DNA from: Candidatus Kinetoplastibacterium crithidii (ex Angomonas deanei ATCC 30255)
GTDB lineage: Bacteria > Pseudomonadota > Gammaproteobacteria > Burkholderiales > Burkholderiaceae_B
Assembly (NCBI RefSeq): GCF_000319225.1
Contig: NC_019815.1
Span: 744,001 to 808,000 of the forward strand
Reading direction: 5' to 3'
DNA: 64,000 bases
Below, in pieces: positions 7,855 to 19,765 of the stretch. The position numbers and the translations under genes are program-made. The notes beneath the pieces are model-generated. The model ran no database searches. It was given only the letters and a program-made list of their open reading frames with translations, and was not told the origin of the DNA. Every line of letters starts with the position of its first letter. The first letter of the stretch is position 1.

Positions 7855-9639
7855 ATGAGATTAGCATATAGTAAAGTGAGTAACATATTGGATATTAATA
7901 AGGAGTTATTGCTTTCTTATCATGTGTTTATTGTTGGGAATAAACTTCCATGGAAATGGCAATTTAAGGATCGTTTTACAATATGCCAGACTAGTTTTAA
8001 TAATGGATTAGATTTTCTAGTTACATGGGAGACTTGGAAGAATGATATAAATAGATGTTCTCATTTGCATTATGTTGTACTTGAGTCAAGTAGTTATTGT
8101 AAAACGTATTTGAGAAATATTTATTGCAATTTGCCAACCAAATTACTTAGCTATGCTGATTCCTTGTTATGTAAACTACCTAATTATTATCCTGGAATTT
8201 ATAGACTAGAATTTGAACATTGTAATTTAACTTTGACTTTATTTCTTGGAGTTAAACATGTGCTTTCCAAAGAGATAGTTGCTAGATTTAATGCATACTT
8301 TTTAAGTCATCCAACTGCAGAAGAGCGAGAATATTTTAAGAAAATAGTCTTGAATTTATCTAAATTAGGTGCTAAAGAGTCTACTATATCTATCATTAAA
8401 AGAGACGATTATATATTAAATATTTTGTATGAAATTGGTTTTAAGATTTATATCGAAAATACTAGTGTGAGAGATTTATATAGAATTGTTGGGGTATGGT
8501 CGCGTATATGGTCCTCAGAATATAGTCCTTTGATACGGAATAATAAAAAAATTGTTATCATTGGAGCAGGGCTTTCAGGTGTTGGTATAGCTCATGCATT
8601 GAGTATTAGAGGTATAGAATCAAATATTATCGATATTGATATTACTGGTGATAGTCATATAGGTCATTTAGGAGCTTCTTTGAGTCCTTCTATATCAGTT
8701 GATAATAATATTTTATCTCGTTTAGTAAGATTGGGTATGGAGCAAGCTTGGTCAAGGTGGTCTAATTTAATGCCCAAAGCTTTTTTAGATCGCTGTGGTT
8801 CATTGCAGCTAGATATAAAATTTAAAAATGATAAGATATTTGATCTTATAAATAATGATTCTTTATTAAGTAATTTATACAGATATGTTGATAGGATAGA
8901 AGCAAGTAATATAGCAGGTATAGGAGTTTCTAGTGGTGGTATTTTTTGTAAAAATAGTATGGTAGTTTCTCCTAGAATTCTCATAAATAGAATATTAAAA
9001 TTATCAAAAATTAATGTAATTCAACAATTTATAACAAAGTTAGATAAAAAAGAAGATAAGTGGATTATATTTGGTAAAGATGGTAAACAACTGGCTAGTG
9101 CTGATATATTAATATTAGCAAACTCATATAATTCTTTGAGTTTATTAAACAGTATTAAATCACAACATTCTCTTATAGATTTATTCAAGGCTAGGAGAGT
9201 CTTAGGAGAAGTAGCATTAATTAAAGATATTGATTTGCAAGGTGGACCCAATTGTATTTTAGAAGGGCAATGTTACATTCTGCCATCAAAGAATGGATAT
9301 TGTATTGTAGGCGGGACATATTTAAGTGATTTTAGAAATGATCTCTTGGTAAAGAAATCAAGGTTAGATAATTTGTCTAACTTAGCAGATTCCTTGAATG
9401 CTACACATAATATTTATCATAAACATATATCTTATTGGCATGGAGAAAGGATGGTTTTGCCTAACAGAATTCCTATGATAGGTAATGTTGTTGATAATAA
9501 CAATCTTTTTCTGGCTATTGGATATGCTTCTAGAGGTTTGTGTTGGTCTTCTCTTGGTGGCGACATAATTGCTTCTCAAATTTGTGGTGAGCCATTGTTA
9601 ATAGAAAAACAAATGATGACAATTTTGAAACCAAGGTGA
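7855..9639 (+). CDS. mnmC: MnmC: FAD oxidoreductase domain with degenerate methyltransferase domain
   Basis: MnmC performs the last two steps of mnm5s2U34 synthesis in tRNA: the C-terminal FAD domain removes the carboxymethyl group and the N-terminal domain methylates with SAM. In this 594-residue product the FAD domain looks intact: dinucleotide motif IGAGLSGVG near residues 235-243, and a C-terminal GYASRGLCWSSLGG motif. The N-terminal half still aligns (VGNKLPWKWQ, then FTICQTSFNNGLDFL at about 41-55), but the usual GFGTGLNFL SAM-binding motif has become SFNNGLDFL. The usual FLDGFAP catalytic stretch has become FLSHPTA (from about residue 149), so the key Asp is gone. The sequence shows this directly; loss of methyltransferase activity is inferred. 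Confidence 0.9.
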   Translation: MRLAYSKVSNILDINKELLLSYHVFIVGNKLPWKWQFKDRFTICQTSFNNGLDFLVTWETWKNDINRCSHLHYVVLESSSYCKTYLRNIYCNLPTKLLSYADSLLCKLPNYYPGIYRLEFEHCNLTLTLFLGVKHVLSKEIVARFNAYFLSHPTAEEREYFKKIVLNLSKLGAKESTISIIKRDDYILNILYEIGFKIYIENTSVRDLYRIVGVWSRIWSSEYSPLIRNNKKIVIIGAGLSGVGIAHALSIRGIESNIIDIDITGDSHIGHLGASLSPSISVDNNILSRLVRLGMEQAWSRWSNLMPKAFLDRCGSLQLDIKFKNDKIFDLINNDSLLSNLYRYVDRIEASNIAGIGVSSGGIFCKNSMVVSPRILINRILKLSKINVIQQFITKLDKKEDKWIIFGKDGKQLASADILILANSYNSLSLLNSIKSQHSLIDLFKARRVLGEVALIKDIDLQGGPNCILEGQCYILPSKNGYCIVGGTYLSDFRNDLLVKKSRLDNLSNLADSLNATHNIYHKHISYWHGERMVLPNRIPMIGNVVDNNNLFLAIGYASRGLCWSSLGGDIIASQICGEPLLIEKQMMTILKPR

Positions 9640-9668
9640 AATTAATATTGATATTAATTTGTTTAATA

Positions 9669-9677
9669 TGGTAGAAT
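9669..9677 (+). promoter_or_regulatory. Extended -10 promoter of tRNA-Lys(TTT)
   Basis: TGGTAGAAT is a TG-n-TAGAAT extended -10 element 19 bases upstream of the tRNA. It has the same form as the element before tRNA-Lys(CTT). No clear -35 box is seen. Confidence 0.4.
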
Positions 9678-9696
9678 AAAACTTGTCTTTGGTAAT

Positions 9697-9772
9697 GGGG
9701 TGTTAGCTCAGCCGGTAGAGCAGTTGACTTTTAATCAATTGGTCGTGGGTTCGATTCCCGCACACCCCACCA
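9697..9772 (+). tRNA. tRNA-Lys (anticodon TTT)
   Basis: A 76-base cloverleaf with acceptor GGGGTGT/ACACCCC, D arm GCTC/GAGC, anticodon stem GTTGA/TCAAT around loop CTTTTAA (anticodon TTT), T stem GTGGG/CCCGC with one T-G pair, and encoded CCA. It reads AAA and AAG. Position U34 of this tRNA is a substrate of the MnmC pathway, whose gene lies just upstream. Confidence 0.97.
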
Positions 9773-9956
9773 GACATCTGTTTCAGATTTTATTTGTAGG
9801 ACTCAAAACACTCTAAACTATTCTGGTTTTAAATAATAAGATTGGTTTATTCAATAATTTTCAATTGTTTGAAAATTCATCTATATATAAAAGATATCAG
9901 GATCTCAAAGGGAATTTTACTAAGATGATAGATTTAGTTTTGTCTAACTCTAGTTA

Positions 9957-10033
9957 TGGCGGAGCGGACGGGACTCGAACCCGCGACCCCCGGCGTGACA
10001 GGCCGGTATTCTAACCAACTGAACTACCGCTCC
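9957..10033 (-). tRNA. tRNA-Asp (anticodon GTC)
   Basis: A 77-base cloverleaf on the minus strand with acceptor GGAGCGG/CCGCTCC, anticodon loop CTGTCAC (GTC), strong anticodon stem CCGGC/GCCGG, discriminator G and encoded CCA. It is the last of the Ala-Glu-Asp tandem. Confidence 0.97.
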
Positions 10034-10048
10034 GAATTAACAATTCTA

Positions 10049-10124
10049 TGGCGTCCCCTAGGGGATTCGAACCCCTGTACTCACCGTGAAAGGGTGATGT
10101 CCTAGGCCTCTAGACGAAGGGGAC
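10049..10124 (-). tRNA. tRNA-Glu (anticodon TTC)
   Basis: A 76-base cloverleaf on the minus strand with acceptor GTCCCCT/AGGGGAC, anticodon loop CTTTCAC (TTC), T stem AGGGG/CCCCT and encoded CCA. It is the middle member of the Ala-Glu-Asp tandem and is probably processed from a common transcript. Confidence 0.97.
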
Positions 10125-10132
10125 AAATAATT

Positions 10133-10208
<76 letters not shown>

Positions 10209-10332
10209 TACACAAATTTTTTGTATACATATATCTAAAAATTATTTCAGTATTATGACTTAAATTTTATCTATATGCAAGCTTATAAATTAAATATGTA
10301 TTTTTTATTTAATATATTTTAAATGTATTTGA

Positions 10333-11181
10333 CTATTTTATAGTACGCTTTACTCTAAGCCATAAAGCTTTTCTTGCATTTGCTCTGATAACTTCTAATT
10401 GTAGATCTTCGTATACAGACTTGTCGCCACATTGTGGTATTTTGTTTAATTCTCCCACTAGCCATCCTCCAACGCTATCATATTCCGTATTTGGTAAATT
10501 CGTTTTTATATAATCATTAAAATGATTTATGTCAGTAGAAGCCATTACTATCCATTGGTTTGGTCCATCTGCAAATATAGAATTATTTTCAGTATTATCA
10601 AATTCATCTTCTATATTTCCAACTATTTGTTCTAGAACATCTTCCATAGTAACAAGCCCTGATATTCCGCCATGTTCATCTATGACTATGGCCATATGGT
10701 TTCTGCTTATTCTAAATTCCCTTAGAAGTATGTTAAGTTTTTTTGATTCTGGAATAAAAAATGCAGATCTAATTAACGATTTTAATGTTATCTGTGGATC
10801 AGAAATATAGCGTAATAGTTCTTTTGCTAAAACTATTCCTATAACATTATCACGTTCTCCTTCAAATATAGGAAAACGTGAATGGGTGCTTTCTAGTATC
10901 GTACTAACCATTTCAGATATTGGAGTCGAAACTTCCAGCATATGCATTTTAGAGCGAGGAACCATTATTTCGCCACTTGTTTTATTGGATAATACTAAGC
11001 TTCCATCTATTATTGATAGTACGTCATAATCTATAATTCCTTTTGTATTTGCTGCAGTTAATATTTTTTTTAGATGATCTAAGTTATTAGGTGTATGTCT
11101 AAATTTAGACATAAGTAGTTCTATCATAGACTTTATAGAAAATTTATTAATTTTATATTTTGGTTTGATATAGTCATTCAC
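10333..11181 (-). CDS. corC: CorC/HlyC-type CBS-domain protein (Mg2+/Co2+ efflux factor)
   Basis: CorC (YbeX) is a soluble CBS-pair protein linked to Mg2+/Co2+ homeostasis and ribosome metabolism. The product has two CBS domains (EIMVPRSKMHMLEV and the part leading to VIDEHGGISGLVTMEDVLEQIVGNIEDE) and the C-terminal transporter-associated domain (YDSVGGWLVGELNKIP). I chose the GTG at 11181 (282 residues) because MNDYIKPKYK resembles the family N-terminus. An in-frame ATG at 11262 would add 27 unrelated residues and an ATG lies at 11127. It is the last gene of the conserved miaB-phoH-ybeY-corC operon. Confidence 0.9.
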   Translation of the reverse strand: MNDYIKPKYKINKFSIKSMIELLMSKFRHTPNNLDHLKKILTAANTKGIIDYDVLSIIDGSLVLSNKTSGEIMVPRSKMHMLEVSTPISEMVSTILESTHSRFPIFEGERDNVIGIVLAKELLRYISDPQITLKSLIRSAFFIPESKKLNILLREFRISRNHMAIVIDEHGGISGLVTMEDVLEQIVGNIEDEFDNTENNSIFADGPNQWIVMASTDINHFNDYIKTNLPNTEYDSVGGWLVGELNKIPQCGDKSVYEDLQLEVIRANARKALWLRVKRTIK

Positions 11182-11304
11182 GTTTATGTTACCAAATTTT
11201 ATCTCATAGGATGAAAATCGTAGAAAATTTTTTGAAATCAAAATTTTATAGTTATAATACATTGCATATACATAACATTGATATGTTGTGTATGTTCTAC
11301 GAGC

Positions 11305-11793
11305 TTATTGTTCATAAGGATTCTTTATTTTTAGATTTTCAAGTATTGAAATTTCAATACTTTCCATTTCTAGTGCTTCTAAATGTTCTTTATGATCGAA
11401 TCCTAATGCATGTAATACACCATGTATTACTATATGAGCTGCATGTTCAAATCTGTTTTTATTTTGCTCCTCAGCTTCTTTGTATATAATAGGTAGACAA
11501 AGAACTAAATCAGCAGTTAATAAATTTTCAGTTATTCCATACTCAAATGTTAAAACATTTGTTGCATAATCTTTATTTCGAAAGGATTTATTCAATAATC
11601 TACCTTCTTCTTCTTCTACTAGTCTCACTGTTATTATAATTGATTTTATTTCTTTTGATATGAAATTAGTAGTAGATTCAATCGATTTGCGAACCCATTT
11701 TCTTATTTTCCATCTAGGAATTTCACAATTTTGAGTAGCATATTGTATAGATAGAGACAGTTTAGCTGTTGGATTAAGATTAGCTTTTCTCAT
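11305..11793 (-). CDS. ybeY: Endoribonuclease YbeY (rRNA maturation factor)
   Basis: Zinc-dependent single-strand endoribonuclease needed for 16S rRNA 3' maturation and 70S quality control. The 162-residue product carries the metal-binding H-x3-H-x5-H signature as HGVLHALGFDH (residues 124-134) and the conserved Arg in KSFRNKDYATNVLTF (about 69-83). Its start overlaps the phoH stop by 14 bases, so translation is probably coupled. Confidence 0.96.
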   Translation of the reverse strand: MRKANLNPTAKLSLSIQYATQNCEIPRWKIRKWVRKSIESTTNFISKEIKSIIITVRLVEEEEGRLLNKSFRNKDYATNVLTFEYGITENLLTADLVLCLPIIYKEAEEQNKNRFEHAAHIVIHGVLHALGFDHKEHLEALEMESIEISILENLKIKNPYEQ

Positions 11794-12757
11794 AAGCTTC
11801 TACTATTTTTGATACTAGAGGGTGTCGCATTATGTCTTTTTGTGTAAATCTTGTTATAGAAATTCCATCTATATCATTTAAAATTGATATGGCATGACTT
11901 AAACCACTTTTCTGTCCTTTTTGTAAATCTATTTGCGATGGGTCACCAGTAATAACTGCTTTACTATGGAAACCTATTCTTGTAAGAAACATCTTCATTT
12001 GTTCTGGAGTAGTATTTTGAGACTCATCTAGTATTATGAAAGAATTGTTTAATGTTCTTCCTCTCATGTATGCTAAAGGAGCTATTTCTATAATTTGTTT
12101 CTCTATTAGTTTTTGAACTTTTTCTGCTCCAATAAACTCATATAAGATATCATATAATGGTCTTAGATATGGATCTATTTTCTGGGTCAAATCTCCTGGT
12201 AGAAACCCTAGTCTTTCTCCTGCTTCTACTGCTGGACGTGTCAGTAATATTTTTTTTATTATGCCTAGTTCTAGATATCTAATTGCGCAAACTATTGCTA
12301 ACATTGTTTTCCCAGTACCTGCAGGCCCAATACTAAAATTAATGACGTTTTTATAAATGTTTTCTAAACATTTATGTTGTTGATTACTTTTAGGTTTAAA
12401 TTTGCTAAAGTTAAAAAAATCATTATAACAATTTTGTTCATTTATTTCTGGTTCGTTATTTATAGATTCATTTTCTCTAATTTCTTTTATACCTAAGAAT
12501 ATATCTTTTTCCATTAGCTCCTGTTTTTTTGCTTGTTCATAGAATGAATATAAAGCTTTTTTTGCCAATAAGAAATCTTGTCCCTGTATTTTGAAGATAT
12601 TGCCAATTCTTGTTATGTAAGTATTTGTGTTATCAGATAATATTTTAATATTTATATCCAAAGGACCACACAGTCTTGATATAACAAAATTAGCATTTGT
12701 TTCATCAAAGATGATTTGATCACAATTTATTTGTTTTTTGCTTATATTGTTTTGCAT
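11780..12757 (-). CDS. PhoH-like ATPase (YbeZ)
   Basis: PhoH-family P-loop ATPase that works with YbeY in RNA metabolism. The product has the Walker A motif GPAGTGKT (about residues 144-151), GERLGFLPGDL, the Walker B-like FIILDESQNTTPEQMKMFLTR and TGDPSQIDL. I chose the ATG at 12757 (325 residues), just after the miaB stop, because its N-terminus fits the family; an upstream in-frame ATG at 12793 would overlap miaB by 23 bases. The gene belongs to the miaB-phoH-ybeY-corC operon. Confidence 0.93.
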   Translation of the reverse strand: MQNNISKKQINCDQIIFDETNANFVISRLCGPLDINIKILSDNTNTYITRIGNIFKIQGQDFLLAKKALYSFYEQAKKQELMEKDIFLGIKEIRENESINNEPEINEQNCYNDFFNFSKFKPKSNQQHKCLENIYKNVINFSIGPAGTGKTMLAIVCAIRYLELGIIKKILLTRPAVEAGERLGFLPGDLTQKIDPYLRPLYDILYEFIGAEKVQKLIEKQIIEIAPLAYMRGRTLNNSFIILDESQNTTPEQMKMFLTRIGFHSKAVITGDPSQIDLQKGQKSGLSHAISILNDIDGISITRFTQKDIMRHPLVSKIVEAYEKS

Positions 12758-12770
12758 TATTATAATTAAC

Positions 12771-14138
12771 TTATTGAGCGTAGTTAATTTCACCTCTTAG
12801 TGTATTGCTGTTTATTTGAGTTATTTTTATATCTACCAAATCACCTATATTGCTATTATTGCATGCAAAATTAACAACTCTATTATTTTCAGTTCGTCCC
12901 ATTAGTTCGTTCGCATTGTTTTTTGAGACTCCTTCTATTAGAATTCTTTGTGTAGAATGAAGCATAGATTGGGAGATATTTTTTGCTTGATCATTGATTA
13001 AACTTTGTAGTCTTTGTAATCTTTGTAATTTTATTTCATGACTATTGATGTCAGGTATATTAGCTGCTGGAGTGCCTGGTCTTGGAGAGTATATAAAAGA
13101 AAATGATGTATCAAATCCAACATCTTCTATTAATGCCAGAGTTTTTTTAAAATCATCTTCAGTCTCCCCTGGAAAGCCAACTATAAAATCTGAGGATACT
13201 TTTAATCCAGGTCTTGCTGTTCTCAAATTCCTAATAATTGATTTGTATTCAATAGAGGAATATCCTCTCTTCATCGCAGATAAAATTTTGTCACTACCAG
13301 ATTGCACTGGTAAGTGTAAGAATGATACTAATTTTGGTAAATTAACATAAGCATCATATATTCTTTTAGTCATTTCTCTAGGGTGAGATGTTGTGTATCT
13401 AATCCTTTCTATACCTGGTATTTCATGTATATATTCTAAAAGCATTGCAAGGTCTGCTATTTCTTTGCTTTGTCCTATCACCCCTCTATAAGCATTAACG
13501 TTTTGTCCCAATAGAGTAATTTCTTTGATTCCATTATTTGCAAGATCTGCAATCTCTAATAACACGTCTTCAAATGGCCTTGATACTTCAGTGCCTCTAG
13601 TGTAGGGGACAACACAAAAACTACAGTATTTGCTACATCCTTCCATTATAGAGACGAAAGCTGTTGGTTTAGTTATTTTTGGCAGTGGTATAGAATCAAA
13701 CTTTTCTATTTCTGGAAAGCTTATATCTATTTGTGGTTTATTATTTAGAATTCTTGAATCTATCAAAGAAGATACTTTATGTATGGTTTGTGGTCCAAAC
13801 ACTATATCTACATAAGGAGCTCTTTTTATTATTTCATGACCTTCTTGACTAGCTACGCACCCTCCAACTCCTATAATAAGATTTGGATTTTCTTCTTTGA
13901 TCTCTTTTATTCTTCCTAAATCTGAAAACACTTTTTCTTGGGCTTTTTCTCTTATCGAGCAAGTGTTTAATATGATGATATCAGCTTTTTCAGCTTGTTT
14001 TACTATTTCAATTTGTTTTTTTGTTCCTAGTATATCAATAATTTTTTCTGAGTCATATTCATTCATTTGACAGCCAAAAGTTTTAATATACACATTATAT
14101 TTATTTATGTTTTTGTTTTCTGAGTCTTTTTTATGCAT
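12771..14138 (-). CDS. miaB: tRNA-2-methylthio-N6-dimethylallyladenosine synthase
   Basis: Radical-SAM methylthiotransferase that converts i6A37 to ms2i6A37 in tRNAs reading U-starting codons. The 455-residue product has the N-terminal UPF0004 domain with its three cluster cysteines (C23, C60, C94), the radical-SAM motif CSKYCSFC (C168, C172, C175) and a C-terminal TRAM domain. All cluster ligands are present. First gene of the miaB-phoH-ybeY-corC set. It needs MiaA for its substrate; that gene is not in this window. Confidence 0.97.
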   Translation of the reverse strand: MHKKDSENKNINKYNVYIKTFGCQMNEYDSEKIIDILGTKKQIEIVKQAEKADIIILNTCSIREKAQEKVFSDLGRIKEIKEENPNLIIGVGGCVASQEGHEIIKRAPYVDIVFGPQTIHKVSSLIDSRILNNKPQIDISFPEIEKFDSIPLPKITKPTAFVSIMEGCSKYCSFCVVPYTRGTEVSRPFEDVLLEIADLANNGIKEITLLGQNVNAYRGVIGQSKEIADLAMLLEYIHEIPGIERIRYTTSHPREMTKRIYDAYVNLPKLVSFLHLPVQSGSDKILSAMKRGYSSIEYKSIIRNLRTARPGLKVSSDFIVGFPGETEDDFKKTLALIEDVGFDTSFSFIYSPRPGTPAANIPDINSHEIKLQRLQRLQSLINDQAKNISQSMLHSTQRILIEGVSKNNANELMGRTENNRVVNFACNNSNIGDLVDIKITQINSNTLRGEINYAQ

Positions 14139-14183
14139 TGGTTTTGATGAAGAATTTAATAATTGTATTTTGTTATATGCAGA

Positions 14184-15116
14184 CTAATCATGTGTTTCTG
14201 CATGAAATGCTTTTTTTCCAAATTTCATTAGCAAAGCTAGTGAAGAAGAAACAAATATAGACGAATAAATACCAAACCATATTCCTATAGTGAGAGCAAC
14301 AGCAAAATAATGCAAAGATGCACCTCCAAATAGTAATATTGATAAAATCATGAATTGGGTTGAACCATGTGTGATTATTGTTCTAGAAATAGTTTGAGTT
14401 ATTGATTTATTAATTAAGGCTTTTGTGTTTTTTATGTTTTTAGGGCCTATGTACTTTAAATAATTTTCTCTTACTCTATCCATTACAATTACTGATTCAT
14501 TAACAGAATATCCTAGTGCAGCAAGCGTTCCTGCTAATACAGAAAGGGAAAACTCCCATTGAAAAAAAGCAAAAAATCCTAGAATAATTACTACATCATG
14601 CAGATTTGCCATGACAACAGCAGCAGCTATTATCAATTCAAATCTAATGCTTAAATAAAATATGATGCCTATGACTAACATAATTACAGATAGCAACATA
14701 TCTTGTAATAACTTTTCTCCTACTTGTGGTCCTATAAATTCTGTTTTATTTATATTAAATGAATTATCATATTTTTGTAGTTCACTTAGTATAGTAGATG
14801 TTGTAGTTTCTAGAGAAAAATTTTCTAAATTTGGTAATCTTATTATTATTTCTTTCGAAGACCCAAGATATTGAACTTGTATATGTTCTATATGTGGAAT
14901 ATTTGTTAGAGATGACTTGATTTCATCAAGTTGTAGTATTTTTTCTCCAGAGTAGGACGCTTCTATAATTGATCCACCAGTGAATTCAGTGGATAGATTA
15001 AAGCCTTTATGATATATAAAAAATAAAGACACAGTAAACGTTACTAAACTTATGATATTTAGTAAAACAGCATATCGCATAAAATGTATAGTTTTACTAA
15101 TGCGGAACAGTTCCAT
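14184..15116 (-). CDS. secF: Protein translocase subunit SecF
   Basis: Inner-membrane partner of SecD that uses the proton motive force to help late steps of Sec export. The 310-residue product has a first membrane helix, the conserved FTGGSIIEASY region in the periplasmic loop (about 40-50), and five C-terminal membrane helices with LGYSVNESVIVMDRVREN (about 210-227). It lies 29 bases after secD in the queA-tgt-yajC-secD-secF operon and is full length. Confidence 0.97.
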   Translation of the reverse strand: MELFRISKTIHFMRYAVLLNIISLVTFTVSLFFIYHKGFNLSTEFTGGSIIEASYSGEKILQLDEIKSSLTNIPHIEHIQVQYLGSSKEIIIRLPNLENFSLETTTSTILSELQKYDNSFNINKTEFIGPQVGEKLLQDMLLSVIMLVIGIIFYLSIRFELIIAAAVVMANLHDVVIILGFFAFFQWEFSLSVLAGTLAALGYSVNESVIVMDRVRENYLKYIGPKNIKNTKALINKSITQTISRTIITHGSTQFMILSILLFGGASLHYFAVALTIGIWFGIYSSIFVSSSLALLMKFGKKAFHAETHD

Positions 15117-15145
15117 TGTATATTACCTAAAAATCTTATTAATTG

Positions 15146-17020
15146 CTAATCTAAACTTCTTGGTTTCCAAATTTGGCCAATATATATTTTTTTTATGTTT
15201 TTTTTACTTCCATAGAATAGATTAATTAAAAATTTTACAAATATTACAGAAGAAAAAATTGATGATAAGATGCCAATGCAATGTACTACAGCAAATCCTC
15301 TTATAGATCCTGACCCTAATATTAATAAAGATAAACCAACAATAAAAGTGGTTAAGTTTGAATCTAAGATAGTATTCCATGCCTTTTCAAACCCATCTTC
15401 TATTGATTTTTTTGGTGAATTTGACTCATTTCGTAACTCTTCTCTTATGCGTTCGTTTATTAAAACATTAGCATCTATTGAAATCCCTATTGTTAGCGCA
15501 ATGGCCGCTATACCTGGTAATGTAATTGTTGCTTGTAATATTGATAATGCGGAAATTAATAGTACTATGTTTAATGCTAATCCAATGGAAGCAAATATGC
15601 CAAAGATTTGATAGTATAATGTCATGAAAATTACTATAGCAGAAAAGCCATAAAATATAGATTTCATTCCTTTATCTATATTGCTGGATCCTAAGCTTGG
15701 CCCTATGATTTTCTCTTCTATTATGTTCATAGGAGCAGATAGCAGTCCTGAACGAAGTATCAAAGATATATCAGCTGCTTCTTGATAATTCATAGATCCA
15801 GTTATTTGTATATTTCCATTAGGAATTTCACTTCTTATTATTGGTGCTGTTATAATTTCCCCTTTTCCTTCTTCATATATTAATATCGCTAACCTTTTAT
15901 TTATATTATCTCTTGTCACATCTTTGAAGATCCTCGCTCCTTTATTATCTAAAGTCAAATTGACAGATGGCTGACCAGTTTGTGGATCTCTTCCAGGTTG
16001 TGCATTATATATGTTCGCACTGTTAATAATAGGATGGGCATGTACTGCTATTCTATTATTATGTTTATCGCAAAAAAGTTCTTTGCCAATTGGAATTATT
16101 CCTTGAGATAGTGATAATTGTGTTGATTTTGAGTCATCAACTAACCTGAATTCTATTGTGGCAGTTCTTCCAAGAATTTCTTTGGCTTTCATAATATCTT
16201 GTAGGCCTGGCAATTGAACTATTATTTCATCAGATCCTTGTTGTTGAATTACAGGTTCAGATACCCCTAAAGCATTTATACGATTATTTAATGTTAGTAG
16301 GTTTTGTTGAATCGCTCGTTTTTTTATTTCTGATATTTTAGAAGGTTCAAATTTACATTCAAGTTGATTTCCTATTATATTAGTAATAATTCCATCGACA
16401 GAAGATTTTATTTTTTTGTTGAGTTCATTAATATCATGATTGTTTGCTAGAGATATACGAATACTTTTGCTGTCATTGTATATTTTTCTAACGTCTAACT
16501 TATGTTTTTTTGTTATTGCTTTGATATCCATTAATAAATTATCATAGTTAGAAGATATAGCTTTATCTATATCAACCTTAATTAAAATATGAATACCACC
16601 TCTTAAATCTAAACCAAGTACGATTGGTTTAGGTGTGAAAGGTCCTAGTTTTAGCATCCATTTCGGAATATTGGAGACTATATTAGGCGTAACAATATAG
16701 GGGTTAGATGCGTATGTATTATTTAGTAAATTTTCTATTATGCTGGTGGATATTATTTGATCATCAGGATATAACAAAAGAATATCTATAATAGACGAGT
16801 CGCCTTTTTTTACAAGTGAACATTTTTTATATGGAATATTCACTTGTTTTATTGCTGCTTCAATTTTTGCTGCTAGCAAATCATCAACTTGTATATTTTT
16901 TTTTACACTTCTAATTTGGATAGATGGAGACACACCATATAGATTTGGTATGAAATACAGAATTCCTATAAAAACTGTTAGTATTATAAGAATGTTTTTC
17001 CATCTTGGGTAGCAGTTCAT
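15146..17020 (-). CDS. secD: Protein translocase subunit SecD
   Basis: Large subunit of the SecDF translocation motor. The 624-residue product has one N-terminal membrane helix, the GLDLRGGIHILIKV motif (about 140-153), the large periplasmic P1 domain with the signature GRDPQTGQPSVNLTLD, and a C-terminal block of membrane helices with GIAAIALTIGISIDANVLINERIREE. Length and motif order are typical. Upstream yajC is 53 bases away; secF is 29 bases downstream. Confidence 0.97.
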   Translation of the reverse strand: MNCYPRWKNILIILTVFIGILYFIPNLYGVSPSIQIRSVKKNIQVDDLLAAKIEAAIKQVNIPYKKCSLVKKGDSSIIDILLLYPDDQIISTSIIENLLNNTYASNPYIVTPNIVSNIPKWMLKLGPFTPKPIVLGLDLRGGIHILIKVDIDKAISSNYDNLLMDIKAITKKHKLDVRKIYNDSKSIRISLANNHDINELNKKIKSSVDGIITNIIGNQLECKFEPSKISEIKKRAIQQNLLTLNNRINALGVSEPVIQQQGSDEIIVQLPGLQDIMKAKEILGRTATIEFRLVDDSKSTQLSLSQGIIPIGKELFCDKHNNRIAVHAHPIINSANIYNAQPGRDPQTGQPSVNLTLDNKGARIFKDVTRDNINKRLAILIYEEGKGEIITAPIIRSEIPNGNIQITGSMNYQEAADISLILRSGLLSAPMNIIEEKIIGPSLGSSNIDKGMKSIFYGFSAIVIFMTLYYQIFGIFASIGLALNIVLLISALSILQATITLPGIAAIALTIGISIDANVLINERIREELRNESNSPKKSIEDGFEKAWNTILDSNLTTFIVGLSLLILGSGSIRGFAVVHCIGILSSIFSSVIFVKFLINLFYGSKKNIKKIYIGQIWKPRSLD

Positions 17021-17073
17021 ATTTATTTATATAAAGTTAATAATGAAAAAGTGTCAAATTACATTTGTTGTGA

Positions 17074-17418
17074 TTATAATGATTTTATTGTTCCTCTAGG
17101 CATTGTACCAATAACAGCATTTTTTTGAACAATTATTTCCACTGGTTGACTATTTGAACGCGAGACTTCAAGAAATATATAATTATCTTGTATTTTGCTA
17201 ATTATGCCCATTATTCCTCCAGAAGTAGTAATTTCATCACCTTTAGATAATGATAAAATTAAATTCTTATGTTCTTTTTGGCGTTTTATTTGTGGTCTAA
17301 TCATTAAAAAATATAAAACTACAAACATTATTATTATAGGAAACATACCCATTATCGTATTGCTTTCTGCAGAGGTAGCATTTGCAATAATAAAATTTGA
17401 AGAGTTTATAAAATTCAT
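17074..17418 (-). CDS. yajC: Sec translocon accessory protein YajC
   Basis: Small single-span membrane protein of the SecDF-YajC complex. The 114-residue product has a membrane segment at about residues 26-42, directly followed by the hallmark MIRPQIKRQKEH, then the soluble part with LSKGDEITTSGGIMGII. Genes on both sides (tgt upstream, secD downstream) match the standard operon. Confidence 0.96.
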   Translation of the reverse strand: MNFINSSNFIIANATSAESNTIMGMFPIIIMFVVLYFLMIRPQIKRQKEHKNLILSLSKGDEITTSGGIMGIISKIQDNYIFLEVSRSNSQPVEIIVQKNAVIGTMPRGTIKSL

Positions 17419-17479
17419 TTTAAATTCCTTTAAGGATTAGTATTTTCTAGGTTGTTTATATAACAGGAAGTTATTCATT

Positions 17480-19677
<2,198 letters not shown>

Positions 19678-19765
19678 CTTAAGGTATATTAAACTAATAA
19701 AATTGACATTATTATATTCTAGCTGTTATTTGAAACAACATATTCAAAAATATGCAGTATTTTCT

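Noticed and set aside
9773-9956. 184-base spacer between tRNA-Lys(TTT) and tRNA-Asp as a hidden small RNA or gene
   Set aside because: No open frame with a ribosome-binding site, no strong hairpin and no known RNA motif was seen.
12758-12793. Longer PhoH start at 12793
   Set aside because: It would overlap miaB by 23 bases and add 12 residues not seen in the family; the ATG at 12757 directly after the miaB stop fits better, though not proven.
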